A stretch of DNA of 42,534 nucleotides from Desulfobacteraceae bacterium (GCA_003597945.1 QZJS01000055.1:1-42534), one strand, 5' to 3'; counted from the first letter of the stretch, positions 16,991 through 26,801 are shown. Notes: generated by a model from the letters alone, not told the origin. Program-made: numbers and translations.

Positions 16991-18147
16991 GGACTGCCCC
17001 CGTCAGCGTGCACGGCGATGATTTCAAGCAGAAGCGTCGCGGCGTCGACCATGTCGTCCAGCCGGATGGACTCGCGCACCGTATGGACATCCTTCATGCC
17101 GGTGCCCAGGACCCCGGTCATGATCCCTTTGCTGAAAAAAATATTGGCGTCTGAACCGCCCCCGCTCATCTTCGGCGTCAGGTCCCGGCCCAGATTGGCC
17201 GCGGCCCGGCGGGCCGTGGTCACCACCGGATGGGTTTCCGGAATGCGGTTTAACGGGAAATCCTGCTCCAAATCCACCTCGATATAAGGACTGTCGTTTT
17301 CGTGATGAATGCGGCGGTATTCGGCGGCGGTGTCCCCAAACGTCTCCATGATCCGTCGGGTAACAGCGTCAAGTTTACCTTCATCATGGCTTCTGACCTC
17401 TCCCCGGAGTCGGACCAGTGCCGGCACGATATTGGTGGCGCCTTTGGCTTCCATCTCGCCGATATTGCAGGTGGTCTCCTCATCGATGCGTCCCAGGCGA
17501 AGCCCGGCAACGGCTTTTGACGCCACCCACACGGCGCTGATTCCTTTTTCCGGGTCGGCCCCGGCATGGGCGCTCCGGCCGTGGACCCGGATCTCAAACC
17601 GGTTGGCCGCCGGCGCCCTTGTAACAATACCCTTTGTGTCATAGGTATCCAAGGCATATCCGAATGTTGCGTCGACTAATCCAAAATCCAGATGTTTAGC
17701 GCCCAGCAGGCCGATTTCCTCACAGATGGTAAACACCACATCAATGGGGCCATGAGGGAGATTCCGTTCATGGATAACGCGCAATACCTCGATGATAATG
17801 GCAATGGCGCTTTTATCATCGGCTCCGAGAACGGTGTCGCCGCTGCTGGTGAAAACACCGTCGGCATACCGGGGTTTTACGCCGACGCCGGGTTCCACCG
17901 TGTCCATGTGGGCATTGAGCATCATGGGGACCGCATCCCGGTTGCCTTTAATTTTTAAAATCAGGTTGCCGGTGTCGCTGCCGGTAGGCTCACCGGCGCC
18001 GTCGATAAAAGTTTTTTCGATGATCGGCGGCATCATGGAAAGAATGGCCCGGCAGATCCGGCCTTCATGGCGGGACACTGAATCGATGGAGACCAGGGTC
18101 CGGAACGTTTCCGCCAACCGGGCCGCGTCAACAAAATATTTGATCAT
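16987..18147 (-). CDS. M20 family metallopeptidase, PepT-like
   Basis: The product is a zinc aminopeptidase or amidohydrolase of family M20, resembling tripeptidase T and YqjE-type peptidases. Metal-ligand motifs are visible: NAHMDTV (near 77), GADDKSA (near 111), the catalytic Glu pair in CEEIGLLGAKHLD (near 146), and C-terminal MSGGGSDANIF with DVHTVRESI. The dimerisation domain lies between. The ATG at 18147 is favoured because AAAAGAG precedes it; the in-frame ATG at 18162 has no ribosome-binding site. Substrate cannot be read from the sequence. The gene overlaps larC by 4 bp. Confidence 0.88.
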   Translation of the reverse strand: MIKYFVDAARLAETFRTLVSIDSVSRHEGRICRAILSMMPPIIEKTFIDGAGEPTGSDTGNLILKIKGNRDAVPMMLNAHMDTVEPGVGVKPRYADGVFTSSGDTVLGADDKSAIAIIIEVLRVIHERNLPHGPIDVVFTICEEIGLLGAKHLDFGLVDATFGYALDTYDTKGIVTRAPAANRFEIRVHGRSAHAGADPEKGISAVWVASKAVAGLRLGRIDEETTCNIGEMEAKGATNIVPALVRLRGEVRSHDEGKLDAVTRRIMETFGDTAAEYRRIHHENDSPYIEVDLEQDFPLNRIPETHPVVTTARRAAANLGRDLTPKMSGGGSDANIFFSKGIMTGVLGTGMKDVHTVRESIRLDDMVDAATLLLEIIAVHADGGSP

Positions 18148-18252
18148 TGATTCTCTTTTCATTTGCGGTTCTGCTGTTCATGGAAGGACAAATTTCTTGA
18201 CAACTTTTCCGGGTTGATAGTAGGTGATGATAATGATGTGCGGCCTGCCAAC

Positions 18253-18350
18253 GGAAGTGCGCAGCTCACTGGTGGGGCTCCCGGACTTCAAATCCGGTGT
18301 GGGGCGTTAATACCGTCCCGGGTGGGTTCGATTCCCATGCACTTCCGCCA
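18253..18350 (+). tRNA. selC: tRNA-Sec (anticodon UCA)
   Basis: The 98-nt gene has the hallmarks of bacterial selenocysteine tRNA: an 8-bp acceptor stem GGAAGTGC/GCACTTCC, an encoded GCCA end (18347-18350), an anticodon stem CCGGA/TCCGG closing the loop CTTCAAA with anticodon TCA, a long extra arm (GTGTGGGGCGTTAATACCGTCCC, folding as GGGGCG-type stem), and a T arm GGTGGGTTCGATTCCC. It reads UGA and so serves the four in-frame UGA codons in this window. It lies on the strand opposite to both neighbours, ending 5 bp from the nitroreductase stop codon. selA, selB and selD are not in the window. Confidence 0.97.
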
Positions 18351-18354
18351 TATT

Positions 18355-19053
18355 TTATTCCGCCGGATAGCCCACGGACTGGGCCAGAATAATCCGCTGT
18401 TCCGGCCGGAGGCTGAGGAGCGTTGTCAAGGACTCCCGGTCCACCATGCCCCGCACCACCGTGGACAGTCCTTCCGAGGCGCAGTAAAGATAAACGTTCT
18501 GGCTGATAAAGCCAACGGCCGCGTCTGAAAACATATCCCGATCCTCGGTGCTCATCACCCGCCCCACTATGCCGGACCGGGCCGAATCCACCACATAAAC
18601 CAGGTTAACCGGGGCTTTTTTGACATAAGGCTGAAGCGCGGATCCGGTGGCGGAGCGATGATCACCGGCGGCTATCGGCAGCAGCGCGTTTTCCGAGGCA
18701 TCATACAAATAGGCCCCCTGATGCGTAAATACATAGATATCGGTTTCCTGCCAGTTCAAGGCGGAAGGGGCCGTGCGTTTACCTGAATCCGGACGGTTGA
18801 TGCCGAAAGCCGCCCATAGCAGATCAGACAAAACCTGCTCCGATAATGACGCGGGACTGAAATCACGGCTGGACTGACGATCACCCAATGCTTCCATCAA
18901 GGGCTTGCCCCCCGTGGTCCGGGGCGCGGGCAACCGGATTGCATCGAGGGAGCCGTCGGAAATCAGAAGCGGTTTCGCACTACCGCATCCCCCCACTGCC
19001 CATATTAAAATAAGAAACGTGGCGACCGCGCATTGGGAATATCTCGCTCGCAT
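18355..19053 (-). CDS. SagB-type nitroreductase family lipoprotein
   Basis: The 232-residue product is a flavin-binding nitroreductase-fold protein of the SagB/ThcOx-like type: RLPAPRTTGGKPLMEALGDRQSSRDFS near 40-66, LSDLLWAAFGINRPDSGKRTAPSA near 75-98, and the C-terminal SVGYPA. The N-terminus has basic residues, a hydrophobic stretch and AVGGC, a plausible lipoprotein cleavage site, so it is probably exported and anchored. The start at 19053 has AAGGAG 7 nt upstream; two further in-frame starts lie before it. It follows the small secreted-protein gene by 44 bp, likely one operon. The substrate is unknown; no peptide-cyclodehydratase genes are beside it. Confidence 0.85.
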   Translation of the reverse strand: MRARYSQCAVATFLILIWAVGGCGSAKPLLISDGSLDAIRLPAPRTTGGKPLMEALGDRQSSRDFSPASLSEQVLSDLLWAAFGINRPDSGKRTAPSALNWQETDIYVFTHQGAYLYDASENALLPIAAGDHRSATGSALQPYVKKAPVNLVYVVDSARSGIVGRVMSTEDRDMFSDAAVGFISQNVYLYCASEGLSTVVRGMVDRESLTTLLSLRPEQRIILAQSVGYPAE

Positions 19054-19097
19054 GACCATTCTCCTTTTCCGGTGACCGGTCGTTAAAAAATTATTTG

Positions 19098-19475
19098 CTA
19101 TGGCTTTTTCCACTCCCAGTGGTCGATGCTTTCAAAATCTTCCTTCTGCATCTGTATGACGGTCGACAGCATCCGGTTCTGGCCATGTTCCACGGGCCCG
19201 CTTAAAATAGCGTTTCCCACCTGAAAGCCCGCCGCGTTCACGGCAATCACCTCGATCACCACGGTACGGGTTTCACCGTTATTCTTAACGCCCGCAAAAA
19301 CCGACAATGAATAAACGGTTGACCCTTTTTCAGAAACCATTGCGCGGATATTGGAGACAACCAGTTCTTCTTCGGCAAAAGCCGCCGTCAGGCTCCCCTG
19401 GATAAAAAACTGGCTAAAAAATAATATCAACGCAATCGTTGCCGCCTTTGTGTTTAATCTCTTTTCTACGCTCAT
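19098..19475 (-). CDS. Small secreted protein, function unknown
   Basis: The 125-residue protein has a clear signal peptide: basic start, hydrophobic core ATIALILFFSQFF, and a likely cleavage after AAFA. The remaining 90 residues are rich in Val and Ile and read like an immunoglobulin-like beta sandwich (for example RTVVIEVIAVNAAGFQVG, with alternating hydrophobic residues), similar in style to FxLYD-type domains, but I cannot name the family. GGGGG precedes the ATG. It lies upstream of the nitroreductase lipoprotein gene in the same orientation, so the two exported proteins may act together. Confidence 0.7.
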   Translation of the reverse strand: MSVEKRLNTKAATIALILFFSQFFIQGSLTAAFAEEELVVSNIRAMVSEKGSTVYSLSVFAGVKNNGETRTVVIEVIAVNAAGFQVGNAILSGPVEHGQNRMLSTVIQMQKEDFESIDHWEWKKP

Positions 19476-19570
19476 CTAACCCCCCGTATGCTGAATTGTT
19501 TCGGATATCGCGTCGCCGAGGCGATAACATCCGAATTATTTACCATAGACACCCATTTAAACTTTTCATT

Positions 19571-19712
19571 AGAAGCTGTTTCAAAACCCCATCTGAGGCT
19601 CAATGGCAGCGTTGCAGCCCTCTTCAAAATGCTCACATATAGATATATGCTCCGCTTTTTCATCGGCCTGCGCCTTGCCCGTAACCTGATCTGAGGTTTT
19701 GAAACAGCTTCT
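19571..19712. repeat. 142-bp palindromic intergenic element
   Basis: Perfect 18-bp terminal inverted repeats, AGAAGCTGTTTCAAAACC and GGTTTTGAAACAGCTTCT, bound an imperfectly palindromic interior, with further pairing between CACATATAGATATATG and its own reverse and between the GGCAGCG and GCGCCTTGCC flanks. It holds no gene and resembles a MITE or large REP element. It lies in the 441-bp gap between the secreted-protein gene and DUF1015. The rest of that gap contains a short direct repeat (GCCGACGG twice near 19800-19820) and nothing else that I recognise. Confidence 0.8.
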
Positions 19713-19916
19713 ATTGTTAATTAATACCAGAAAATTCAATTATCGCAACAGGTAAATTCGGGATCAAGGACGAAAGTCGCACCCGAAAAAAACCCATTGC
19801 CGACGGTCGTTGCCGACGGCTTGATCTTGGCGTTGACAAACATGAAATTATTGATTAGGTAAATCCGGTCATAACAAACGCGGATCTTATATTTTTATTT
19901 TTAAGGATATTATCTT

Positions 19917-21248
19917 ATGGTCGACATTCTGCCGTTTAAAGGGGTTCTCTATAACATGGAAAAGGTCGGGGACATCGCCGACGTCGTCACGCCGCCCTAT
20001 GATGTTATATCGGAAACCGGCCAGGCCGCGTTTTACCGCCGCCATCCCAACAACGTGATCCGGCTTGATAAAAACAGAGCCGAGCCTACTGATACCGAAG
20101 CCGATAATCCCCATGCCAGGGCCGCGGTCTGCTTTCAGGACTGGCAAAACGACAAGATACTGGTCCGGGATGCGGACCCGGCCCTTTATCTGACATCCGT
20201 AAGATTTACCGTTAACGGCCGGGAAAAAACCCGAATGGGACTCATCGCCCGAGTCAGACTTGAACCGTTTGAAAAGGGAGTGATCCTGCCCCATGAAAAG
20301 ACATTTTCCAAGGTCAAAACCGACCGGTTGGCACTGATCCAGGCCTGTCACGCCAATTTCAGCCAGGTGTTTTCCATTTTCGCGGATCATCAAGGGGTTC
20401 TGGACATGCTGGGGGCCGCGACGCAAAACCAGGCGCCTGTTTATGGTTTTAACGACGACGACGGCCATTACCACCAGATGTGGCGCATCACCGATCCCCG
20501 GCTGCATGACCAGGTAAATCAAGCGCTTGCGGAAAGCCGATTATTTATCGCCGACGGACATCATCGATATGAAACCGCTCTCAATTACCGGAACTGGCGC
20601 AAACAGCAAGAGCCTGACATGGACCAGGACCATCCGGCCAATTTCATCATGATGTACCTTGCCGACATGGGCGATCCGGGACTGATCATCCTCCCGGCTC
20701 ACCGGCTGGTGAGCGATATCCCGGCATCCGTGCAACGCGACTTTATCGACAAAGCCGGGGCCTGCTTTGATATCACGGCCTTTCCGTTTGACCCGACCCG
20801 TCCGGAAAAAAGTATCGTCGACCTGAAGCGGGCGATGACGGCTGAACCCGGACGGCATAAATTCGGCGTATTTATTAAAGACGCATCCGTTTTTTACCTT
20901 CTGGCCCTTAAAGCCGGCGTCATGACGGATGTTTTCGGCTCCCGGCTCCCGGCGCCGCTTCTTGATCTGGATGTAACCATACTGACCCATCTGATCCTTT
21001 TTAAGCTGCTGGGCATGGATGAAGCCATGCTCGACAACGAGAAAAAGATCGCCTTCACCAGCCGGGACATGGACGCTCTTTCCATTGTGTCAAAGGGAAA
21101 GTGCGACATGGCCTTTATGTTGAATCCGACGACCAACGACCAGGTCAGGACGGTGGCGGAAAGCGGCCTGATCATGCCGCGCAAATCGACTTTTTATTAT
21201 CCCAAGGCCATTACCGGACTGGTGATCAACACTCTTGTAGACGATTGA
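19917..21248 (+). CDS. DUF1015 family protein
   Basis: The 443-residue protein matches DUF1015 (COG4198): PFKGVLYN near the start, VVTPPYDVIS near 22-31, HEKTF near 125, FIADGHHRYETALNYR near 209-225 and HRLVSDIP near 262. The conserved GHHRYETA motif and several acidic residues suggest an enzyme, but no reaction is established to my knowledge. The N-terminal motif fixes the start; AAGGAT lies 11 nt upstream. It is followed after about 100 bp by panC. Confidence 0.88.
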   Translation: MVDILPFKGVLYNMEKVGDIADVVTPPYDVISETGQAAFYRRHPNNVIRLDKNRAEPTDTEADNPHARAAVCFQDWQNDKILVRDADPALYLTSVRFTVNGREKTRMGLIARVRLEPFEKGVILPHEKTFSKVKTDRLALIQACHANFSQVFSIFADHQGVLDMLGAATQNQAPVYGFNDDDGHYHQMWRITDPRLHDQVNQALAESRLFIADGHHRYETALNYRNWRKQQEPDMDQDHPANFIMMYLADMGDPGLIILPAHRLVSDIPASVQRDFIDKAGACFDITAFPFDPTRPEKSIVDLKRAMTAEPGRHKFGVFIKDASVFYLLALKAGVMTDVFGSRLPAPLLDLDVTILTHLILFKLLGMDEAMLDNEKKIAFTSRDMDALSIVSKGKCDMAFMLNPTTNDQVRTVAESGLIMPRKSTFYYPKAITGLVINTLVDD

Positions 21249-21341
21249 GCACACCTTTTTTTGGTTATTATGACGGAAGAAAAAAAGTCAATCTGACGAT
21301 ACGCGCCGCAATCGGCGATACATGGCATGGTTTGGCGCGAG

Positions 21342-21350
21342 AAGGAGAGG
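21342..21350 (+). promoter_or_regulatory. Ribosome-binding site suggesting a non-standard panC start
   Basis: GAAGGAGAGG is the only strong ribosome-binding site near the panC start. It is placed 4 to 7 nt before two in-frame ATT codons (21352 and 21355) and far from either in-frame ATG (21322, which lies before it, and 21382, about 35 nt after it). Confidence 0.5.
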
Positions 21351-21351
21351 C

Positions 21352-22269
21352 ATTATTCAGACCATCCGAACCATAACGGAAATGAAGGCATGGTCGGACC
21401 GGATCCGGCAGGCGCAGGAAACCATCGCGTTTGTTCCGACCATGGGATATTTCCATGCAGGACATCTCGCCCTGATGCGCGAAGCGCGACGACGCGGCAA
21501 CCGGGTGGTGGTCAGCGTCTTTGTCAACCCGACCCAGTTCGGCCCCAAAGAAGATTTCAACGCCTATCCCCGCGACATTGACCGGGACCTGGCCATGGCC
21601 GAAAGCGCCGGTGTCGATATCGTGTTCACCCCATCGGCAGCGGATATGTATCCGGCAGGGGCTGATACCTTTATTCGCCAGGAGCGCCTGCCGGTGCACT
21701 TGTGCGGTCTTTCCCGTCCCGGACATTTTACAGGCGTGCTCACCGTTGTGGCCAAACTGTTTAATATCGTCAACCCCCATGCGGCGGTTTTCGGCCAGAA
21801 AGACTGGCAGCAACTGGCCATTATCCGGAAGATGACAACGGACTTAAATTTTGACGTTGATATCATCGGGCATCCCACGGTCAGAGAACCGGACGGCCTG
21901 GCCATGAGTTCCCGAAACGCACGTCTTGATCCGAATCTTCGCGAAGCCGCCCTTTGCCTTTACCGCTCACTGGCGGCAGCAGAAGGTCAAATCCGAAACG
22001 GTGTAACCGATGTGGCTGCGCTGATCCGGGCTGCTGAAAAACAAATCACCGCATATCCTCAAAACCGGATCGACTATGTCCGGATCTGCGATCCGGACAC
22101 GTTAGATGACATCAACACCATCACCGGACCGGCCCTGATGGCTCTTGCCGTTGGGGTGGGCGATGTCCGGCTGATCGACAACACCCTTCTCAGACCTGGT
22201 GACCAATCCCTTGATACAAGGGATTGCCGCAACATGACCGGGTTACCAAAAACTCAATCAAAGGAGTAA
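21352..22269 (+). CDS. panC: Pantothenate synthetase
   Basis: PanC joins pantoate and beta-alanine with ATP. Motifs: [12 protein letters not shown] (HxGH nucleotide motif), [16 protein letters not shown], and the SRNARL loop (MSSRNARLD). Family proteins start with a short sequence of the form (M)xIIxTI about 26-28 residues before VPTMG; here [12 protein letters not shown] begins at an ATT codon at 21352, directly after GAAGGAGAGG. The nearest ATG codons are poor: 21322 adds ten residues and has no ribosome-binding site, and 21382 cuts off the first beta strand. I therefore place the start at 21352 or 21355, with AUU as initiator, which is rare. The body of the protein is normal and full length (about 305 residues). 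Confidence 0.9.
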   Translation: MIQTIRTITEMKAWSDRIRQAQETIAFVPTMGYFHAGHLALMREARRRGNRVVVSVFVNPTQFGPKEDFNAYPRDIDRDLAMAESAGVDIVFTPSAADMYPAGADTFIRQERLPVHLCGLSRPGHFTGVLTVVAKLFNIVNPHAAVFGQKDWQQLAIIRKMTTDLNFDVDIIGHPTVREPDGLAMSSRNARLDPNLREAALCLYRSLAAAEGQIRNGVTDVAALIRAAEKQITAYPQNRIDYVRICDPDTLDDINTITGPALMALAVGVGDVRLIDNTLLRPGDQSLDTRDCRNMTGLPKTQSKE

Positions 22270-22273
22270 AATA

Positions 22274-23443
22274 ATGTCCCCGAGAAGCATGCTTTTCACC
22301 TCCGAATCCGTTACCGAAGGTCATCCCGACAAGGTGGCCGACGCCATTTCCGACGCCATTTTAGACGCCATCATGACCCAGGATACGAAATGCCGCGTGG
22401 CCTGCGAAACCCTGGTGACCACGGGTCTGGCCTTTATCGCCGGAGAGATCACCACAAGTTGTTATGTGGATATGCCCCAGATCGTCAGGGAAACCATTCG
22501 CGACATCGGTTATCATTCATCCCGCATGGGATTCGACTGGCAGACCTGCTCGGTGATCACCAGCATCGACCATCAGTCTCTCGATATCGCCCAGGGGGTC
22601 AATCAGGGCGAAGGGCTCTACAAGGACCAGGGCGCCGGGGACCAGGGCCTCATGTTCGGGTTTGCCTGTAATGAAACACCTGAATTAATGCCCATGCCCA
22701 TCTCGTACGCCCACAAACTTACAAAACGTCTGGCAACAGTGAGAAAAAACAAGGCCCTTGATTTCCTGAGACCCGACGGCAAATCCCAGGTAACCATCGA
22801 ATACGAGGACTGCGTGCCGAAACGGGTGGATACGGTAGTGGTCTCGGCCCAGCACAAAGAAGACGTCAGTTATGCTGATCTTCAGGAGGCCATCATCGAA
22901 GAGGTCATCAAGAAGGTGATCCCCAAGGAGATGATCGACGGGGATACCCGGTATTTCATCAACCCCACCGGCCGTTTCGTTATCGGCGGCCCCATGGGAG
23001 ATTGCGGTCTGACGGGCCGAAAAATCATCGTGGATACTTACGGCGGACAGGGAAGTCACGGCGGCGGCTGTTTTTCCGGCAAGGATCCCTCAAAAGTCGA
23101 CCGGAGCGCATCCTATATGGGCCGGCATATCGCCAAGAACATGGTGGCCTCTGGGATCACCGGAAAATGCGAAGTACAGGTCGCCTATGCCATCGGCGTT
23201 GCCGAGCCGGTTTCCATTATGATCGATTTTTTCGGCACCGGGAAAATTCCCGAAAGCGAGGCCGTAAAAATCGTCCGGGAATTGTTTGACCTGCGGCCGG
23301 CCGCCATCATCGAATATCTGGATCTTCTGCGGCCGATTTACCGAAAAACGTCGGCATACGGACACTTCGGAAGAAATGATCCGGATTTCACATGGGAGCA
23401 TACCAACCGGGCTGATGAAATTCGCGCCAAAGCCGGGATATAA
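22274..23443 (+). CDS. metK: S-adenosylmethionine synthetase
   Basis: MetK makes SAM from methionine and ATP. The 389-residue protein has [20 protein letters not shown] at the start, the ATP-binding [12 protein letters not shown] near 116-127, and the phosphate loop [19 protein letters not shown] near 255-273. The common GGGAFSGKD form carries Cys here instead of Ala. A clear AAAGGAG lies 9 nt before the ATG, only 4 bp after panC, so panC and metK form an operon. Confidence 0.97.
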   Translation: MSPRSMLFTSESVTEGHPDKVADAISDAILDAIMTQDTKCRVACETLVTTGLAFIAGEITTSCYVDMPQIVRETIRDIGYHSSRMGFDWQTCSVITSIDHQSLDIAQGVNQGEGLYKDQGAGDQGLMFGFACNETPELMPMPISYAHKLTKRLATVRKNKALDFLRPDGKSQVTIEYEDCVPKRVDTVVVSAQHKEDVSYADLQEAIIEEVIKKVIPKEMIDGDTRYFINPTGRFVIGGPMGDCGLTGRKIIVDTYGGQGSHGGGCFSGKDPSKVDRSASYMGRHIAKNMVASGITGKCEVQVAYAIGVAEPVSIMIDFFGTGKIPESEAVKIVRELFDLRPAAIIEYLDLLRPIYRKTSAYGHFGRNDPDFTWEHTNRADEIRAKAGI

Positions 23444-23456
23444 ATTAAAAAACACT

Positions 23457-23972
23457 TTATTGCGCGGGAAGAGCTAAAATTTTTTCCGCGATGAAATCCA
23501 CCAGTTTTTCAATATCGTCTAATCCGAACCGCGGCACCCGGATGGAGAGGCCTACATCCGAAACCAGGGCGATCAGGCGCGGGTCATGGGCGCAAGCAGG
23601 CTCGGCGTCCCCGGAGGGTCTGAAAATCTCGATTTTCGGATAAGGAGCCTGCTTGTACCCTTCGGTCAGCACCAGGTCCATATCCGAAAAATACGGCGCT
23701 ATTTGTGCCAATTCTTCACCGCTGTCTCCGGGTGTTTTTTCTTTTCTGCGGATCATGACAATCTTTGCATTGGAGGCCACCACCACCGTGTCCGCGCCCG
23801 CCGCGTAATGGCGCCAGCTGTCCTTGCCCTCGGTGTCGAGGCCGGACTCATGATCCGCGTGCTTGACCGTGCCGACCCGATATCCCCGGCCTTTGAGCAC
23901 CGGGACGATCTTTTCGATCAGTGTTGTTTTTCCCGCATCCGAGTAGCCAACTATGGAAATGATCGGTACCAT
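23457..23972 (-). CDS. mobB: Molybdopterin-guanine dinucleotide biosynthesis adaptor MobB
   Basis: MobB is a small GTPase that helps attach GMP to molybdopterin, the cofactor form used by formate dehydrogenases and related enzymes. The 171-residue protein has the P-loop GYSDAGKTTLIEK at 9-21, GTVKHADH near 34-41, the DTEGKDSWRHYAAGAD block near 46-61, and DLVLTEGYK near 99-107. It converges on metK with a 13-bp gap and is monocistronic in this window. Confidence 0.93.
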   Translation of the reverse strand: MVPIISIVGYSDAGKTTLIEKIVPVLKGRGYRVGTVKHADHESGLDTEGKDSWRHYAAGADTVVVASNAKIVMIRRKEKTPGDSGEELAQIAPYFSDMDLVLTEGYKQAPYPKIEIFRPSGDAEPACAHDPRLIALVSDVGLSIRVPRFGLDDIEKLVDFIAEKILALPAQ

Positions 23973-24219
23973 ACTGATCCTTTTATAAATATATCAAACG
24001 TATAACTATTGAAATTCTTCCCGGCTTTTTGAAGTCAGGGACAAATTAAGGCCGTAATTAATCCGTTCAGTATAAATCAAAAATTAAAATTCCAATAGAC
24101 AAAAATTGTCAAAATTAAACTCGCGGATAAAAGATAACGGCAACACACCTTGATTGGCGAAGGGTGCTACGGGGAATTATTTGACAGTCCCGGACATGTT
24201 GCGATATTGATATACTCTC

Positions 24220-25371
24220 ATGCCGCTATCATACATTAAAAAAAGCTTTATTCTTATCGCCGTGCTGATGGGACTCGCTCTTTTCGCATGGCGACTTTTC
24301 AGCACGCCGCCGGGTGCGCCCCCTTCCGGAATCGCTGACGGGCCGGCAGCGGCCTCCTGCCCCGTTCGGGAGCCGCCATTGTCTTTTCCTGTAGTCGGCA
24401 TCAGCCAGGACTGGTGGGAGTCCGCAGGCACCATATATTATGGCATTCCGGCGCGGATCCTTTTCCGGCTTGGAAACGACCCGTTCAACCGGCCTGAAGC
24501 CCTGGCCAAAGACGCCTGGAACGAATTCGACCGCATCGGCAACATCTTCAATCCATTTGATCCATGCTCGGATCTCTCGATATTTAATAAAACGAAACGC
24601 CCTGGCAGGATCACCGTTTCGCCGGATATCATTAAAATCCTGACGGCCTCCCGGCAACTGTGGCTGGAAAGCAACGGTTTTTTCGACCCCACGGCGTGGC
24701 GGATCAAGCAATTATGGATGGATGCTGAAAAAAAACAGTTACTTCCAAAAGATATTGATATCATTGCGGCACTGGCGTCAACCGGATTCGATAAAATCGA
24801 CATGAACGACCCGTCAGGCCTTACCGTTGCCAAAACAGAGCCGGAAATCACCCTTGACTTCGGCGGGATCGTTAAAGGATATGCCGTGGATCGGGTACGT
24901 GGTATCCTGGAGGAAGCCGGGGTAACGGCCGGCCTGGTCCAGCTCGGCGGCGAAATATCAGCCTTTGGCGACAACGATGGGAATCCCTGGCGCATCGGAA
25001 TCCAACATCCGACGATCATGAACCAAATCTACGGGATTGTCTCCCATCACGGCCATATCCGAATCTCAACCAGCGGCAACTACCGACAGGCTCTGCACAT
25101 TGAGAACCAGACATTTTATCATATTTTCAACCCCAAAACCGGCTATCCGGTTACCGATGAAATTCTTGGCGTGACAACGGCGGATTTTTCCGGGCGGGTT
25201 TCCAGTGCGGTGATAGACGGAGCGGCCACGGCCATCACGGTCATGGGATTTAGCCCCGGTATGGCGTTCGCGCAACAACTCGGCATAGAAGCCATGATTC
25301 TCTACAAAACCGCCGACGGATCCATCGGCGCGCATTACACTCCGGGCTTTTTGGAATATTATCAGAGATAA
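24220..25371 (+). CDS. apbE: FAD:protein FMN transferase ApbE
   Basis: ApbE transfers FMN from FAD to a Thr or Ser of target electron-transfer proteins outside the cytoplasmic membrane. The 383-residue protein begins with a basic start and one hydrophobic segment (about 9-27), a membrane anchor or signal. Family motifs: NEFDRIGNIFNPFDPCSDLSIFN near 104-126, FDPTAWRIKQLW near 158-169, LDFGGIVKGYAVDRV near 212-226, and the metal-site segment HIFNPKTGYPV near 305. A TTGACA hexamer at 24181 lies 39 bp upstream, but no good -10 is at the right distance, and no ribosome-binding site precedes the ATG. Known targets such as RnfG or NqrC are not in the window; the next genes are tmc. Confidence 0.92.
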   Translation: MPLSYIKKSFILIAVLMGLALFAWRLFSTPPGAPPSGIADGPAAASCPVREPPLSFPVVGISQDWWESAGTIYYGIPARILFRLGNDPFNRPEALAKDAWNEFDRIGNIFNPFDPCSDLSIFNKTKRPGRITVSPDIIKILTASRQLWLESNGFFDPTAWRIKQLWMDAEKKQLLPKDIDIIAALASTGFDKIDMNDPSGLTVAKTEPEITLDFGGIVKGYAVDRVRGILEEAGVTAGLVQLGGEISAFGDNDGNPWRIGIQHPTIMNQIYGIVSHHGHIRISTSGNYRQALHIENQTFYHIFNPKTGYPVTDEILGVTTADFSGRVSSAVIDGAATAITVMGFSPGMAFAQQLGIEAMILYKTADGSIGAHYTPGFLEYYQR

Positions 25372-25538
25372 AAATCCAAAAAGCAGGGCAATTTTTAAAA
25401 ATTACATCGAAACAGGCCATTGGCTAAGCGTTACGGTTATAAGCTCAAAACGCAAAACATCTTTATCCATAAACGGGTTTATGGTATGAATTCCCTAATA
25501 ATCGCATCATGCACGGCTTTTCGCATCAGGAGCGCAAT

Positions 25539-26801
25539 ATGAATCATCTGAACTGGGACTGGCAATCCGGCAAAAAAACAATCGCGGACCTCGGGAGCTG
25601 GAAAGAAAAATTCGGAGACTACCGGGAACTCTGCGCCGGGCCTGACGGCGAAACCGTCGCCGCCATCGTCGCCGCCGGGGATTCGATGTTTTCGGTATGC
25701 GAAAACGGAGCGCTTTGGGATACCCCTTATGATAAAATCTGGCATCTTCGTTTCAGCGGCGGCACGCGGCCGTCAGCCCTGGTTTCAGCGGACGACATGT
25801 GGACCGTGGCCGTGGGCGGCCAGTCGTGGGAGAACTGGTTTGAATTCGTCTGGAACCCGATTCCCACCGGTAACGGCGGAATCTGCGCGGCGGCCCGCAA
25901 TGAACAGTCCTATATGGCCGTATTAAACGATATGCCATGGAAAAACAGCTTTGCCGCCCTCACGCAGTTGACGGCCGATAAAAACGGAAACCATACGGCA
26001 GCAGTAGTTCAGACGATAAATTTCAACGAGGGCGATATTCTCACCTTTCAGAAGGGCTGTTATTCCGTTTCGGTAAACGGTGTTTGCTGGCCGGACAATT
26101 ATCTCAATGCCTGGGGGCCGACCTTCTGCCCGGAGGGTCGGCGCGTAGCGGCCGAAGTTCGAAACACTCTCTACGATTATACCATCGCCGTAGACGGGAT
26201 ACTCTGGGATCAGCGGTTCGCCTCGGTCTGGAAACCGGTTTTTCATCCCGTAGACGGTTCCGTTACCGCCCCGGTCCGGGTGGCCGGAGGGTGGGCCCTT
26301 GCCCGAAACGGCCATATATGCTGGGATGAACGGTTCATTCAGCTCTGGCACCATGCGTACACGCCGGACGGCGGACGCATCGCCGCCATTGCCTCTCCGA
26401 AATTCGGGAAATGGACCATTGCCGTGGACGGAAAATGCTGGCCGATCGTATTCTCGGACCTGGTAACGGACATGGTGATCAGCCCGGATGGTAATCGGAT
26501 CGCATGCGTCGGCAAAAGCAACAACAAGTGGCATATCGCCGTGGACGGGAAAATATGGGAAACCGCATACGATATGGCATGGCGACCCGTATTCAGCCCG
26601 GACAGCCGTCATGTCGCGGCAAAGGTCGAACATAACGGGAGAACCGCCGTTGCCGTCAACGGCGATCCGGCCGGTAATGATCTCCATTTTGTGGAAACGC
26701 CCGTCTTCGGCCCGGACAGCGACCGGATCATGATCAGAGGGATCGATGCCGGCGGCAAATTCTGCCGCAATGTGTTGCGACTGCGTGACATATCAAAATA
26801 G
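25539..26801 (+). CDS. tmcD: Tryptophan-rich cytoplasmic protein TmcD
   Basis: The 420-residue protein contains about 22 Trp residues (5%) and no signal peptide or membrane helix. It is built of repeated blades such as WTIAVDGKCWPIVFSD and WHIAVDGKIWETAYDM, each with a Trp, a VDG or VNG turn and a following Trp, so a beta-propeller-like fold is likely. A Trp-rich soluble subunit encoded with the b-type membrane protein, CCG protein and type II cytochrome c3 is the signature of the Tmc complex first described in Desulfovibrio, where TmcD is the Trp-rich subunit. AGGAG 6 nt before the ATG at 25539 decides the start. Its molecular role is unknown. Confidence 0.8.
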   Translation: MNHLNWDWQSGKKTIADLGSWKEKFGDYRELCAGPDGETVAAIVAAGDSMFSVCENGALWDTPYDKIWHLRFSGGTRPSALVSADDMWTVAVGGQSWENWFEFVWNPIPTGNGGICAAARNEQSYMAVLNDMPWKNSFAALTQLTADKNGNHTAAVVQTINFNEGDILTFQKGCYSVSVNGVCWPDNYLNAWGPTFCPEGRRVAAEVRNTLYDYTIAVDGILWDQRFASVWKPVFHPVDGSVTAPVRVAGGWALARNGHICWDERFIQLWHHAYTPDGGRIAAIASPKFGKWTIAVDGKCWPIVFSDLVTDMVISPDGNRIACVGKSNNKWHIAVDGKIWETAYDMAWRPVFSPDSRHVAAKVEHNGRTAVAVNGDPAGNDLHFVETPVFGPDSDRIMIRGIDAGGKFCRNVLRLRDISK

